A program made the translations under genes and the position numbers. 64,000 nt of DNA from Blepharisma stoltei (lineage: Eukaryota > Ciliophora > Heterotrichea > Heterotrichida > Blepharismidae). The DNA lies in contig CAJZBQ010000035.1 of NCBI GenBank assembly GCA_914767885.1, positions 744,001 to 808,000 on the forward strand, given 5' to 3'. Shown here in pieces: positions 31,859-43,500 of this stretch (its first letter is position 1; each line of letters opens with the position of its first letter). The notes beneath the pieces were generated by a model, which was not told the origin of the DNA, ran no database searches, and saw nothing but the letters and a program-made list of their open reading frames with translations.

Positions 31859-34510
31859 ATGGAATATGAAGGATTAAAAACTGAAATGAAGCTTCTCAAG
31901 CCTTGTACCAAAAGTCTCACCGATCTCGCAAATCAATTTTTCATAACAGACGCATCAACAGCTACAGGCCGTCACCAATCAGCTACTAGAAGATCATCTC
32001 AAAAATTTTCATCACCAAAAATGTTTTTAAACGTCATAGATGGCTCCAGTAAACAAATCATCACAATCCCTGACAAAGAAAAATATTTTATTGACAAAGC
32101 CAGACCTGTCACTGCAAGTTTCCAAAAAAATACTTCAAAACAAATTTTAGGTATACATTCTCAAATTGGCCATAGCAATAATTCAATTATTGCCTCAAAA
32201 AAGACGAGTGATGAAGACTTATTGAGATACCTGAAATCAATAAAATGCTTAAAAGAGCTGAATACTGATATAGAAATCAACTATTTGTTAGCAAATTCCA
32301 ACCCAAAGTCATCATTTTTAAAAAGTGTGGATTCATTTTTAAATAAATTACACTCAGATATCATGATCTCAGCAGACCAAACCCCTTCACAAATTCTTAG
32401 CTTAAATAGAGAAGCAATAATCCAAAAACACAAAGAATATTTAGGACTATTAAGACAGCTTTACAAAGAAAACCCAGATTCTGTTTATACCATGTCATAT
32501 GAAATCATTTGGAGATTTGCAATAAAGCTGTTTGACAATGCCCTGATTGTCCACGACTATCAAATTAGTGCATTAGAAGAATCATATAAATATAAGATGA
32601 AAAGAACTGTAGATAAATACGAAATAGAGATTTTGAAGCTAAAAGAATCTTTGAATAGCCATCAATCTGATGCTCAAAGAGACGAAGACAAGCTGAAACA
32701 AAGAATTGATGTATTGAAAGAAGAAATTTATAATTTGACACAAATTATCGAAGAAAAAGAAAATACTAACTCCCCCCCTCCGTGAGTGAACAAAAAAATT
32801 TCGTTCACTCACGGAGGGGGGTTAATTTTTTTTTTTGAAATTTCAAAAAATCCTATTTCGCAAAAATTGGAAAGCAAATATTAATTTAATTTATAAAATT
32901 TATATTTTAAAAAGCAATTTGTTTAAAATTAAACAGAATTAGCACTAGATTTCATTATGCTAATTATCACTTATATATCAAAATTTTTTTCTATAAAAAA
33001 AATGCTTGAGTTTGATATAGAGGCTGCCTTTGAGTAGCGCTCTAAGCGCCCGAGACTTCCCGACGAAGTCTGGGCGGTGGTTTGACCAGCTGATGTTGGT
33101 CAAACCAGCATCCAATTTGACAAACCTTCTGTATGAGAAGAATTTGTCATTTTGGATGTTGGTTTGACCAACATCAGCTGGTCAAACCACCGCCCAGACT
33201 TCGTCGGGAAGTCTCGGGCGCTTAGAGCGCTACTCAAAGGCAGCCTCTATACTAGGGAGTATACATTATTGAGGGTCGGAAAAATGATTAAAGGACTTGG
33301 AAATTTTACAGCTGAAATTGAAGAGGAAAATAGCTCACAGTTAAAAATTTTGAGCAGTCTTTCGGGGTTAATTAAGGCTCAGACAAGCTGATTGGCGAGT
33401 GCGAAAAGATGCGCAATTGAGATACAAACTGATTGAAGTCTGCCTCAGCTGCATAATGTATTACCAGAGCACGATTTTCCAATAATTTATAATAATTATA
33501 TCAGTAGAATCGCTTCAAAAGCTGGCCAAGAATTCAAAATCATAAATGAAACAGATGCAATAGAGCTATGTGAGTCAATCTTATACGAGCTAAACTCAAC
33601 TTGCAAATTTGATGAGATCCTTGCAATGAATTTAATCAAAAAGTTCCCAATAGACCAAAAGCTAATTTCCCATACTTCTGGCTTATGCTGCCAGCTCTTA
33701 ACAAACCCAAAAAACTGAGCCAAATTCTACCGAAGACTAATATTTTCAAACCCAAAGCTTTCTGATGCTGAAAATTCCTACATCAAAGACATTTTCAATA
33801 TTATAAGATCCTGTAGGCTTGACAAAGCTGACCAATTTTCTTTAAAAGACGCTATCAAATGCACACAAACTATTTTTTGCAAAGACAAAGCCAAAGAATT
33901 TGAGATTTTCAACAGTCTTATTTTTAGAAACACAGAATCATTCGAAGAATCAAGCTCGCTTGAAATTTTTTTAATAAGACTAGCCCAATCGATGACAGGA
34001 GAAAAAAAAGATCTTCACAAATCATTAAATGCATCTGTATCTAAAGCCGAATTATTTGAATATATCAGTTCTCTAGGCATGTGAATGTGTGAAAGCGAGC
34101 TCGAGAATCTTTGGAACTATTTGGATCCATTTGCAAAAGGGGAAATACAAATATATATGCTTATGAATAAATTAAATATCCCTGAAATGCTAATAAAGTC
34201 CAAGCTGATGTTTGTAGAAAAATATGAATATTTAAATAAAGCCCTGGATTTGTGGGAAAAATGCTATGAAGCAAGGAAAAAACAGCTGATAGGCTTGATT
34301 TCGTGTAAAACATATGAAGAGTGCCAATTTTGTTTAAAAAAACTCAATATCGTTGCAGATTCTGAAAGAATTAAAAAAATTCTCTTGGAAAATTTTATGT
34401 GCAGCACTTTTGATGAAATAATTGATAAATGCAAATTAATTGATGGAAATTTAATACAAATTACAGAAAAAGTATTTAAAAAGAGAAAAAATGTACAGAA
34501 AAAGAAATAA
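31859..34510 (+). CDS. large helical protein, family unknown, one composite IES
   Basis: 721 aa after removal of the 486-bp IES at 32769-33254 (2,166 nt remain). Residues about 230-300 form a coiled coil (LKESLNSHQSDAQRDEDKLK). The C-terminal 400 residues are helical with scattered Cys and Trp, four or more of the Trp encoded by TGA (QTSWLASAK, TDWSLPQ, NPKNWAKF, GMWMCES). The IES junction ENT-REYTLL restores one long frame. The last residues are Lys-rich (KKRKNVQKKK). I do not recognise the family. Confidence 0.7.
32769..33254. mobile_element. composite IES: MITE family A plus foldback palindrome
   Basis: Bounded by TA (32767-32768, 33253-33254). The left part is a family A hairpin end and body up to about 33003. 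The MITE's direct-repeat end is replaced by a 236-bp palindrome. Excision restores the host gene's frame. Confidence 0.85.
33016..33251. repeat. near-perfect 236-bp palindrome
   Basis: The arms start TATAGAGGCTGCC and end GGCAGCCTCTATA. Within each arm are smaller hairpins (GCGCTCTAAGCGC; GACTTCCCGACGAAGTC; TTTGACCA...TGGTCAAA), and the centre carries CCTTCTGTATGAGAAG. The hairpin words resemble those at 13271-13414. Confidence 0.9.
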
Positions 34511-34529
34511 TCTAATGTAATGAATTAAA

Positions 34530-36754
34530 TTAGCTTGATTTAACATTTTTTCTGGCTTCATTTAATAAAGAAATAAATTGGGTTTGGGATCTGTCAGTGT
34601 CTAGTTTTCTTTCCATAATATCTAGTGCAAAAGAAAGGACTTCTTTAAACTGAGGCATCCTGCCTGGCTTCTTTGCCTGGAAAACAGGAAGCACATGTGT
34701 ATGGACAACTGCTTGCCACAGTGAAACCTCTTTTTCAATACTATCAAGCCTTTGTTTTAAATACGCCACATAAGAGCACAAAACTTCTTTGGATTCTCTA
34801 TACTGTTGTACTTTTTGCACAAGAGTCTTATTAAAAGAGTCCTTAATTTGTTTTTTAAATTCTTCATATTCTGCTTGCAGACTCATTAATGCAGTGTCTT
34901 TTTGGGTCAGTTTTTCTTCAATAGAAACAGTCCTTTGTGTATAGTCTTTTTCTGCTGAGTCGCACTGAGCTTTTAAGATTTCGATTTGGTTTTCATATTC
35001 TTTTATTTGTTTATCTCTTTGACCCATTTGCTTTTTCTTGCTTTGGTCTTCGCTTGTTTTCTTATCAATTTCTTCAGTCAAGTGCTTGATTTGGTCATTT
35101 AAAATTTGGCGTTCTTGTTCTAATGATTTTATTTTATTTTTAAATTTTTTGGTGTCTTCGTTTTCAATAATGCCTTCGTCGCTGGAATTGTCGATGGCTG
35201 CGCCTTCGAAGTGAACTTCGCTTTTAGATTTTTTTAAAAGGTGCTTTTTAAGATCGTTTATTTCTTCATCTAGGGATTTTATGGATTTTTCGCTTGCCAT
35301 TTCGTCACTGCCTATAAGCAAGCTAACTCCTCTTACCCACATATCGCGCTCACGGTCTGTAGGGGCGACAATATCAACGTTTCTCTGCTTCAATTTAATT
35401 GTGAAGCTTAAAATAAACTTAAATTCAGGGTTGACTACTGCCTGTTAGTAATGCAGTTATCTAGGATCCCTGCAAGTGATTTACCATCTTTGCAAGGTCA
35501 ACAGGAAGTACTTCTTCGAGTTAGATGGCTAGCCAGGCAAGTATTGAATCGAGCACTGCCTTTCCTCTTCTTCACCACCTGATCCATGGGCACCTGTAAA
35601 GTAGGGTTATGTGTCTCTGTCTTTTCCTTGCCTTGCCAACTCCAGTGTTGAATAGGAAGGCTATGGACTTCTGCAGCATGCTGCTTGGCTGCCCGTACAA
35701 AAATTAAAAAAATGGGAATTTCTGGACAATTTTCAGCTAAACCCCCCCCCCCCCTCCGTGAGCGAACAATAAAATTTTGTTCGCTCACGGAGGGGGGGGT
35801 TAATTTTTTTTTTTTAAAAAAAAATTTATATATAAATTTTATAAAAAAATATTTTTTTTCGAAATTTAAAAAAATCCTAATTTGCAAAAATTTGGAAGCA
35901 AATATTAATTTAATTTGCAAAATTTATGTTTTAAAACGCAATTTGTTTAAAATTAAACAGAATTAGCTCTAGATTTCATTATACTAATTATCACTTTATA
36001 TATCAAAATTTTTTTCCATTAAAATTTTTTCTATTTAAAAAAATTTTTGTTCACTCACGGAGGGTGGGGTTTTTGGTCAAAAAATGGCGATTTTTCTAAT
36101 GGTTTTGTTCGCTCACGGAGGGGGGGGGGAGTAAGGAAAAAATTCAAAGCCTGGGTGTAACTCCCAGTTTCACGCTAAGAAGATGTTCGATTGATCTAGG
36201 CATTGCTTAAAGATTTTGCTGAGAGTTTTCTTTCCAGCTCTGAATCCACCTTTTCATTGAGATAAAATCCAATCCCGAAGCAGACTAAAGCTAGGCTACC
36301 ACAATTACTTAGCTTGCATTTCTGTCAATTTCTGAGTTGGCAAACCCTTGCCGGATATAAATAAAGCATGTTTGAGGCTTCATTTCCAAGCCGATATGTC
36401 ATTTTATTCGCACAATTCAATAGTGAAGCAAAGATTTTCTGAGTCGTTTTTCAAATTCATTGATGATACCTTGCATGAAAACTCAGAATTCCCTATTACT
36501 ACATCGTTTATATCATTAATTGAAAATCTGCGAAGTTTTCTATTAGAATTTTCAATTTTTCATTGAAAATATTTCAAGTCCGGAGATATTGAAAACTCTC
36601 TTGGGTGTTTCTTTCCATTATTATATGCATATTTATTCATGACTGTTCCTGATATAAGCCTCCGAAGTAGCTTGGACTCCTCAAACCCTTTTAATGACTC
36701 TTCCACAAGTCGATCTTTGCAGATGAAAAGCTGATTAATTAGATCTTTTGCCAT
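34530..36754 (-). CDS. PH-domain coiled-coil protein, retroposon-interrupted
   Basis: 400 aa after removal of the 1,005-bp insert and one 17-bp repeat (1,203 nt remain). Residues about 28-130 form a pleckstrin-homology domain: GTVMNKYAYNNGKKHPREF, SISPDLKYFQW (Trp by TGA), ending with APTDRERDMWVRGVSLLI, the C-terminal helix with its invariant Trp. Then comes a long coiled coil (about 150-300) and a short helical tail. PH domains of this type bind phosphoinositides or proteins; membrane-proximal scaffold is inferred. Tail-to-tail with the gene at 31859 (about 20 bp). Confidence 0.8.
35408..36412 (-). mobile_element. retroposon-like insert containing a nested MITE
   Basis: Flanked by CAATTTAATTGTGAAGC (35391-35407) and CAATTCAATAGTGAAGC (36413-36429), two differences. 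About 610 bp of GC-rich sequence remain after subtracting the MITE. Minus-strand start CGAATAAAATGACATATCGG, tail ATTTAAGTTTATTTTA, as in the other copies. It interrupts the PH domain in the middle of a beta strand. Confidence 0.75.
35741..36131. mobile_element. MITE family A nested in a retroposon
   Basis: 391 bp flanked by TAA (35738-35740, 36132-36134). Hairpin end left, direct-repeat end right; very close to consensus, so probably young. Confidence 0.88.
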
Positions 36755-37129
36755 TTATATTACTTTATTCTTGTTATTTAATGTATGCAAGCTTAATTTT
36801 GAGTATTATGGGCTCATAATTCATAGATCGCAATGGCATCTATGACTCAACCAGCCGATCAATATCTTACATTGTAATTGATAAAAGTCCAATGTAATTT
36901 GAGATATTTCAATAAGTCTCCTTCTTGATCAGTATCGCCGAAGAAATGATATTTGGCGATATCATCATAGATAGCAAAGGCATCCACGACACATTTGGCC
37001 AATTCTTATAACACCCCTCACAATTTCTATTGGAGTTGAGTGTAAAAATTGTTTTCATCCATATTTTTATCTCACTAATCCCTAAAAATTATTTTCATTA
37101 CTCTTAAATATCAATAATTTCTTCCAGCT

Positions 37130-37824
37130 TTATCTGTACTTATCTAAAATGCTTTTAGCCTGCCCTTCCATGCTCCCCATAACAGTTTTCTGTTTTATAA
37201 TTTCCTCTTCTTCTGCTTTCCTTAAATCATTAGCAATTTTTTCAGCATCTAAATAGGCTTCTCTTTCCTTAGCTTCTCTTTGTTCTTTTATGCTTAATTT
37301 CTATGAATATTTCATATAAGAGGGTGAGTAGAAGGACATTTATGGGAATTATGTATAAAATATTTGGGTCAATTTTCATTTCTACTTCTTCTTCAACGTC
37401 TATTGAAGGGGCTTCAGGGGATTTTCTACCGTCTGGTAAGCCTCCAGGGACTTCTTTGAACTCTTCTGGCTCTTCAATTTGGTTTTGGTCGATTTGGAAT
37501 GCCTGTTCCTGTTCAGGTTCTTTATTATTTTCTATAACTACAGCAGGGACTACAGAAGGAGGGGCTTGGACTTCTGGATTTGCATTGGAATTATTGTCTT
37601 GGTTGGGCTTTTTCTCTTGGATTGTTGAAGGCAGTTCTGGCTTTTTACGGTTAGAGCCTTTTACTCGCTCTGCTTGGGATTTGAGGACTCTGCCAAATCC
37701 TTCTAGAACTTCGGGTGGGAGCTTTTGATTGGGATCTGATTTAGAATTTACTAGGTGGCATTTGTCTAGCTTTCACGCTGTAAGAGCTAACGGCTGATGC
37801 TGATTTATGTTGTCCACTACCCAT
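37130..37824 (-). CDS. Pro/Glu-rich protein with C-terminal helix, intron and probable IES
   Basis: 205 aa if a 16-nt intron (37736-37751) and a 61-bp IES (37297-37357) are removed (618 nt). N-terminus MGSGQHKSASAVSSYS, then acidic/Pro/Gln-rich low complexity, then a Lys/Glu helix (SIKEQREAKEREAYLDAEK) ending SILDKYR. Without the IES the frame would pass through an apparent membrane segment and stop early; that hydrophobic run is therefore probably non-coding. No family recognised. Confidence 0.6.
37297..37357. other. probable 61-bp TA-bounded IES
   Basis: The two coding parts are offset by one base. Joining TA 37295-37296 with TA 37356-37357 gives KIDPNILSIKEQ in frame. Other TA pairs cannot be excluded. 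Confidence 0.5.
37736..37751 (-). other. 16-nt intron
   Basis: GTAAATTCTAAATCAG; removal takes out an in-frame TAA and joins QMPP to NPNQKLPP. Confidence 0.75.
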
Positions 37825-37998
37825 TTTAGATTTATTAAAAGTCTCCCTTGGATGTTTCGGAAATATAAAAAGGCGATTAAATGGTAAAAACTGTGAAAGC
37901 TTGCTTAGTTTTTATCTCATTATGTGGATGAAATGCATTTCAAACTAATTAATGCACAATAAAGCTTATTAATTAGTAACTTAGTACTAATGCACTTA

Positions 37999-38375
37999 CT
38001 CCCCCCCTCGAAGTTCGACCAAGATATAGGGAAAATTCCTATTTTTTTTTGGAAAATTAACCCCCCTCAAAGTTCGACCAAGACCTATATAAATTTAATA
38101 GGAAAATAAGCAATTTTTCAAGAATTTTAAACTATGTGGGGGTGAACTTGCGATGTTTGTATTCAAGTTCTAAAAAAGCGTTACAAAACCATCTTGCACT
38201 ATTTTTTCTAACCCTTACACCCTCTCAACCATACAGAAGAATATGATAAATATTTTTTTTTAACTACTAAATTATATAAAAAAAATCTATATAATTTTTT
38301 TCAAAAAAATTTTTCTTAACCTCCCTCGAAGTTCGACCAAAAAAAATATTGGTCGAACTTCGAAGGGGGGGGGAG
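37999..38375. mobile_element. MITE family D (barcode TCGAAGTTCGACCAA)
   Basis: 377 bp flanked by TTA (37996-37998, 38376-38378). Left direct-repeat end: CCCTCGAAGTTCGACCAAG twice (second CTCAAAG). Right hairpin end: CCTCGAAGTTCGACCAA then TTGGTCGAACTTCGAAGG. Same skeleton as family A, different barcode. Confidence 0.88.
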
Positions 38376-38637
38376 TTAGTTAATAATACCGATTTCATTT
38401 TAAAATTAAATAAGATATGCCTGCAAGGCTGTATACTTTAATAGAATGATCTATGGATATCAAATTTTGATAAAATAATTAGTAGGATCCAAAAGGCTCG
38501 AAGACTATTTTATAGCAGGTATGTTTTGGTTTTTGCAAAAATTATAAAGTTGCTTGACAGATATTTTTGTTATTGATATAAATTATCGAGAATATTCAAA
38601 GGCTAAACTGCTAATGTAATGATTAGTTTAATAATAA

Positions 38638-40153
38638 ATGCTAAATTTTAGTATACTAATTGACCAAGAATAGCCCACTAAGGAGCCATTCTTGGTCTGC
38701 CAGAAAAAATTTTGACAAAAGATCCTAATCTGCCATTACCACTGAGTTTTGGTGTTTCCAAATTTTTTGGGCAAGCCAAATGCAAATAAAAAAAATTGCT
38801 CTTTTGCGATGATGCATTTGGCTTGTCAAAAAAATTTGGCAATACCAAAATTCAGTGGTAATGACAAACGATCCTAATCTGCAATTACCACTGAGTTTTT
38901 GGTGTTGCCAAAATTTTTTTGACAAGCCAAATGCATCATCGCAAAAGAACAATTTTTTTTATTGCATTTGGCTTGCCCAAAAAATTTGGAAACACCAAAA
39001 CTCAGTGGTAATGGCAGATTAGGATCTTTTGTCAAAATTTTTTCTGGCAGACCAAGAATGGCTCCTTAGTGGGCTATTCTTGGTCAATTAGTATAACTCC
39101 CCCCTTGTGAGCAAAAAAACCATCGGAAAATCCTTAATATTTGGGTTAAATATACCCTTTGTGAGCGAACAAATATTTTTAAAAAAAATATTTCGATATA
39201 TATAGTGATAATTCTGTTTAATTTTAAACATCCATTTTAAAACATAAATTTGCATATTAAATTATTTTTTACTTCTAAATTTTAGCATTTTGAAGAAAAA
39301 AAAAATTAATCCCCCCTCGCTCCCAGAGATTTTATAAAAGTGTATATCGATACCCTTATGTCGGCGACAATAAATCGTTCAAACCACAAAAAGCATTAGT
39401 GATAACAGGCTCTTTATTCCCTCCTTCTTTTAGTGAACAAAACACTTTGCTCGCTCATCGAGGGGTTTTTATTTTTTTTTAAAAATTTAATATCGTAAAT
39501 TTTTTTTCAAAATCCCCAATTCGAAATAATTTTAGCAAATGCTAATTTTATAGTAAATTGTATGTTTAAAATGCAAGCTGCTTAAATTTAAACAAAATTA
39601 GCTAGAGATTTCGTTATACTAATTATCATTTATATATCAAAATAGTTTTTTTAAAAAATTTCTAGATTAAATAAATTTTTTGTTTACTCACGGAGGGTAG
39701 ATTTTAACCAAAAATTAGGATTTTTCCAATGGTTTTGCTCACTCTAAAAGGGGGGAGCTAGTATTTATAGCAACCTATCTAATTTACAAGCAAGTAAGTA
39801 AAACAAGAAAAAGTCGCGAATTGTTCTCATCAAACTATAAAGAAGTAGACCCTGAAATGCTTGTTCCAAAGCTTGAGAAAATGAAAAAAATTGACGAAGT
39901 TAAACTTAAAGAAGCAATTTTAGACGGCGATAAGTTCATTCGTGATGAAATAAGAAAAAAAATTGCCATCACTCCAGGAGAATATGCATTTCTTCACTTA
40001 AAAGGAGTCAAGGATAAAACAGGATTTATGAAATTTGTTGATAGAGCAGTTATCAGCTCAATGAAAGCACAAGGAAATGATATATTTGAGTATAAAAGAC
40101 CTCCGATTAACAAAAATCTTAATATAATGAATAAGAAATCATCTTCAACATAA
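38638..40153 (+). CDS. single-TM protein, family unknown, two IESs
   Basis: 172 aa after removing 38656-39308 and 39417-39760 (519 nt remain). N-terminus MLNFSIIPPRSQRFYKSVYR, then one transmembrane segment (ALVITGSLVFIATYLIYK, about 39-56), a basic stop-transfer stretch (QVSKTRKSR) and a 110-residue charged soluble domain (ILDGDKFIRDEIRKK...GEYAFLHLKG). Arg-rich N-terminus before a single TM could target mitochondria. Without excision only the last third would be open. Confidence 0.65.
38652..39095. repeat. 444-bp palindrome with palindromic arms
   Basis: The arms run from TATACTAATTGACCAAGAAT inward and return as its complement. Each 222-bp arm is itself an inverted repeat (CATTACCACTGAGTTTTGG... 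against ...CCAAAATTCAGTGGTAATG), so the sequence can fold as a four-armed structure. Confidence 0.92.
38656..39308. mobile_element. composite IES: palindrome plus truncated MITE A
   Basis: TA-bounded (38654-38655, 39307-39308). Contains the 444-bp palindrome directly followed (TAA at 39094-39096) by a diverged family A MITE lacking its hairpin end. Excision restores the frame of the host gene. Confidence 0.7.
39417..39757. mobile_element. MITE family A, diverged
   Basis: Flanked by TTA (39414-39416) and CTA (39758-39760). Hairpin end left, direct-repeat end right, with many substitutions. Excision gives VITGSLVFIATYL, rebuilding a transmembrane helix. Confidence 0.8.
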
Positions 40154-40159
40154 CATTGA

Positions 40160-40535
40160 ATCTAAAATAAAATTAATTTTATATATGAGAAGTTTTGACA
40201 CTGTTTTATGCAATAATTTAGTAATAAAGATAAATTTAATCAAATCGATAATAAAAAGGGTAGAAGTTGGGCTGATGCTTGCTTTTCTTTTCTTCAAAAA
40301 GCTCAATAACTGAACACAAAGCCAAATTCTCAATCTTTCTGGTACTTATATTAGTCAATTACAGTCAATGAACAGATTATGAAGATAATATCAGGTTTAG
40401 CCTAAAAATTTTCCTTTCCCTAAGTTAATTTAATATGCTTTTGCTAAGCTTCATTCTTCTCTCTTTCTCATACTAAACTTAATACAACAAATTAATGATC
40501 CCATAATCCTATTGATTTGCAAACTAATATTAATT
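40160..40535. other. spacer, no gene seen
   Basis: AT-rich 3' region of two convergent genes. Confidence 0.5.
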
Positions 40536-40539
40536 TAAT

Positions 40540-43500
40540 TTAAATTTGAGGCCTTGACTGAACTACAAATATCTTCCCCCCTTTTATGACTCCTTCAATA
40601 TCCTGTGGCACACCATTAAATATATTTTCCACCAAAATTCCAATTTCTTTCAATTTGAAAATAATATCTTTGCAGAATCCAAAATCTATATAAATTTTTT
40701 CATTGCCATAAGATACTATTTCTTCTTCAGTTTCCTTCATAATTATACTATCAAAAAGTCCAGCTCCTGCAAACTCAGGCAAGTCTTCAGAGTTTGAGTC
40801 AGATCTAAATATGAATCCTGACCCTCTTAATGCAACTGATTTATTTGGAAAGCTTTCAATTTGATAATCATTATTATTTTTGCTGACTGTAAACGAAAAT
40901 GCACGGCCCTCATAAGCTCCAACTAGGGTTTCACCAAGCCCTAGGACTAATTCTCCGTAAATATGAGAAGAATCATTAGTAAATGGGTCTTTTGTGTGCA
41001 AAACATAAGCATATTCTCCTACTATCACTTCTTGGCAAAGTACTGACATTATAATATCATTTAATGGGATTCTTAATTTTGCAGTGCTTAAATAAGCTCT
41101 TTCATTGAACTTGCTAGCCCATACTTTTTTAATTGCAAGGAATGCTGCTTCCCAGTCTTCTTTAGCTATGCCAATACTTTCTAATTTTTCTTGAATTTCA
41201 TTCATTTCGTGTTCAGGCATCTCTAACTCTAAAATAACTTTCTTTAAATCGCTTAAATCTTCTGCTATTTCTTTATTATGCTCCATTTCTTCAAGTCTTC
41301 CGATTAGCTCTCTATATTTATTAGTTTTTTCTTCATTAATCATATGAGAAATCACATACTCACACCCTCCATAAGGGATTGCAACTTGTCTTGGGACTCC
41401 AAAATGCTCATTCCCCAATTATGTGAGTGAGCAAAACCATCTAGAAAACCCCTCTGAGAGCAGACAAAAAATTTTTTTTATAAAGATATTTTTATATTGC
41501 TATAATGAAATCTCTAGCTAATTCTATTAAATTTAAGCATCTTGCTTTTTAAAACATAAATTGTACAAATTAAATTAATTTTTGCTTTTCAATTTAAATT
41601 AATTTCTATTTTCGAATTTCTGTGAATTGGATTTTTAAAAAAATTCATTAATAAAATGAATCTCCTCTGTAAGGAACAAAATTTTTTTTTTTCACTCTCT
41701 CGGAGAGGGAAAGTCAGGAAGATTTCTCTTTAAAATTTCACAATTATTAGCTTTTGCCCCAACTTTTCTTTCATTAAACTGATCAGAAGATATAGCAATA
41801 AATTCTAATGGCTCAGGTCTTTTGATTTGCTGAGCATCATATCTCTCATTTTCTTCTTCTTCAAATCTTTCTTCTTGTGCTGACTTTACTATAATTATCC
41901 CTCCTTGAGAAGTCACACAGATTCATTGATCGACATATTTTTCTATATTTTTTATTTCCTCCTCATTAAAACAAACAGCTAGCAATTTTTTCTGATTTCT
42001 GGCCCTTACAGAAACATGTGCGAGGCCATCAAGTTCTCCACAAGAAATTACCCCAAGGACTCCTTCAGGAATTTCTTCTTCTCCGAATGTTTTTTTCGAT
42101 AAAATAATAGTAGGCTCATTATAAATGTTATAAGCTACATCATGAAGTAATTCGACTTTTATTAGCTTTCCTTGGATTTTTGAAATGGGGCTGATAATTT
42201 GCCAAGGTTTTAGCTTTGCAATTCCTCTGAACTGTGCATCTAGCTTCCTCAAAATCATTGATGGGGCAAAAAAACAGGATGCTCTAATTATTTCTTCGCT
42301 GAAAAAATCAACAAAATCTTTATCAATTTTGCAACGTTCGCCAATTGTTTTTGCTTTAGGCTGAAATAGGCTACTAAAATCATCTACAGCAACACCTATG
42401 ATCCTGCCAATTCTGTCAGCCGCTGATTTCAGCACCAATGCGATTTCACGATTTCCTTCTAAATTATTTGCATATCTTTTCGCATACTTTAAAATGGCTA
42501 CACATGTTAGTCTGTCCTCTTGGTGCAACAGTCTGGACCTTATGGCTACGGTGAACTGGGATGGACTCCGAGCCGAGAATCAGGTGCAGGCTCAAGAGAT
42601 GTGCATCCTGATAGGTTTTGGCTACTTTCCTGTGGTTGTAAATGGAGGCGCTCAAAGTCCTTTGGATCGAGGACCCATAGGCATTCCTCTACCGAAAAAC
42701 TGGGGATTTCGGCCCAGGCCACAGTAGTCTTTTCCCTGTAGCTGTCGAAGGAAGGCACTTCGGCATACGATAGACTCCAAGGATCCTTGGAATCAAGCCA
42801 CTCCAATGGCCCGTAGCAGGATAGCAGAAATCCTTAAGCCCACTCAAGACTGAAGCCCTAAGGCAAGAAGTAGACAGAAGGTACCGGAAGTATCCACCTT
42901 TGGATAAAAACTCTCTGAGCCGGAGTCAAAAAGCGGTTGCACCTCTCTCCCATTCGGTAACTGAGTCACCAATATGGCTAACGCCTGTCTTTAATGGCCT
43001 AATCAATCTCCATATCTTTTCGCTAGCGATTTCCAATCATTTACAGCAATAATCAATTCTTTATCCTCATTTGTAATCAAAGCATTATCCAATAGCAAAT
43101 TTAGCTCTCTAATATAATGTCTCGGAGCCATATTTCTATGTAAAATTGATTCAAATAGTTGCCTGATATACATTTCTAAGCTCAAATCGACATACAAAAG
43201 TTCTCTATATTGATAATTATTCCCTTTATTTCCATGATAATTAATTTCAAGCCTCGCCCACACAGCTCTCTCAATTTGACTGATTGTATCCCAATGATGT
43301 AAATTTCTGAGCACATCATCTATTTTTACATGCATAAATGGAGTAAAACAATGCCTGGCATGCTCTATACTTGTGATTAAATCAGCCCCTGAGTGGACTG
43401 ATTTTAAAGTCTTCAAGAAATCTCTGAAATCATTAATTAAATAAGGCGTGTAGTTAGGCTGGGTTGTGATTGGTCTTTCAAAGGACGCTAATCTATCTCT

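Noticed and set aside
37297-37357. Transmembrane helix in the gene 37130-37824
   Set aside because: The hydrophobic run is probably the translation of a 61-bp IES; the frame is only consistent without it.
37303-37728. 141-codon plus-strand ORF rich in Ser/Gly
   Set aside because: Antisense of the Pro/Glu-rich gene 37130-37824, whose strand is fixed by intron, start and downstream coding.
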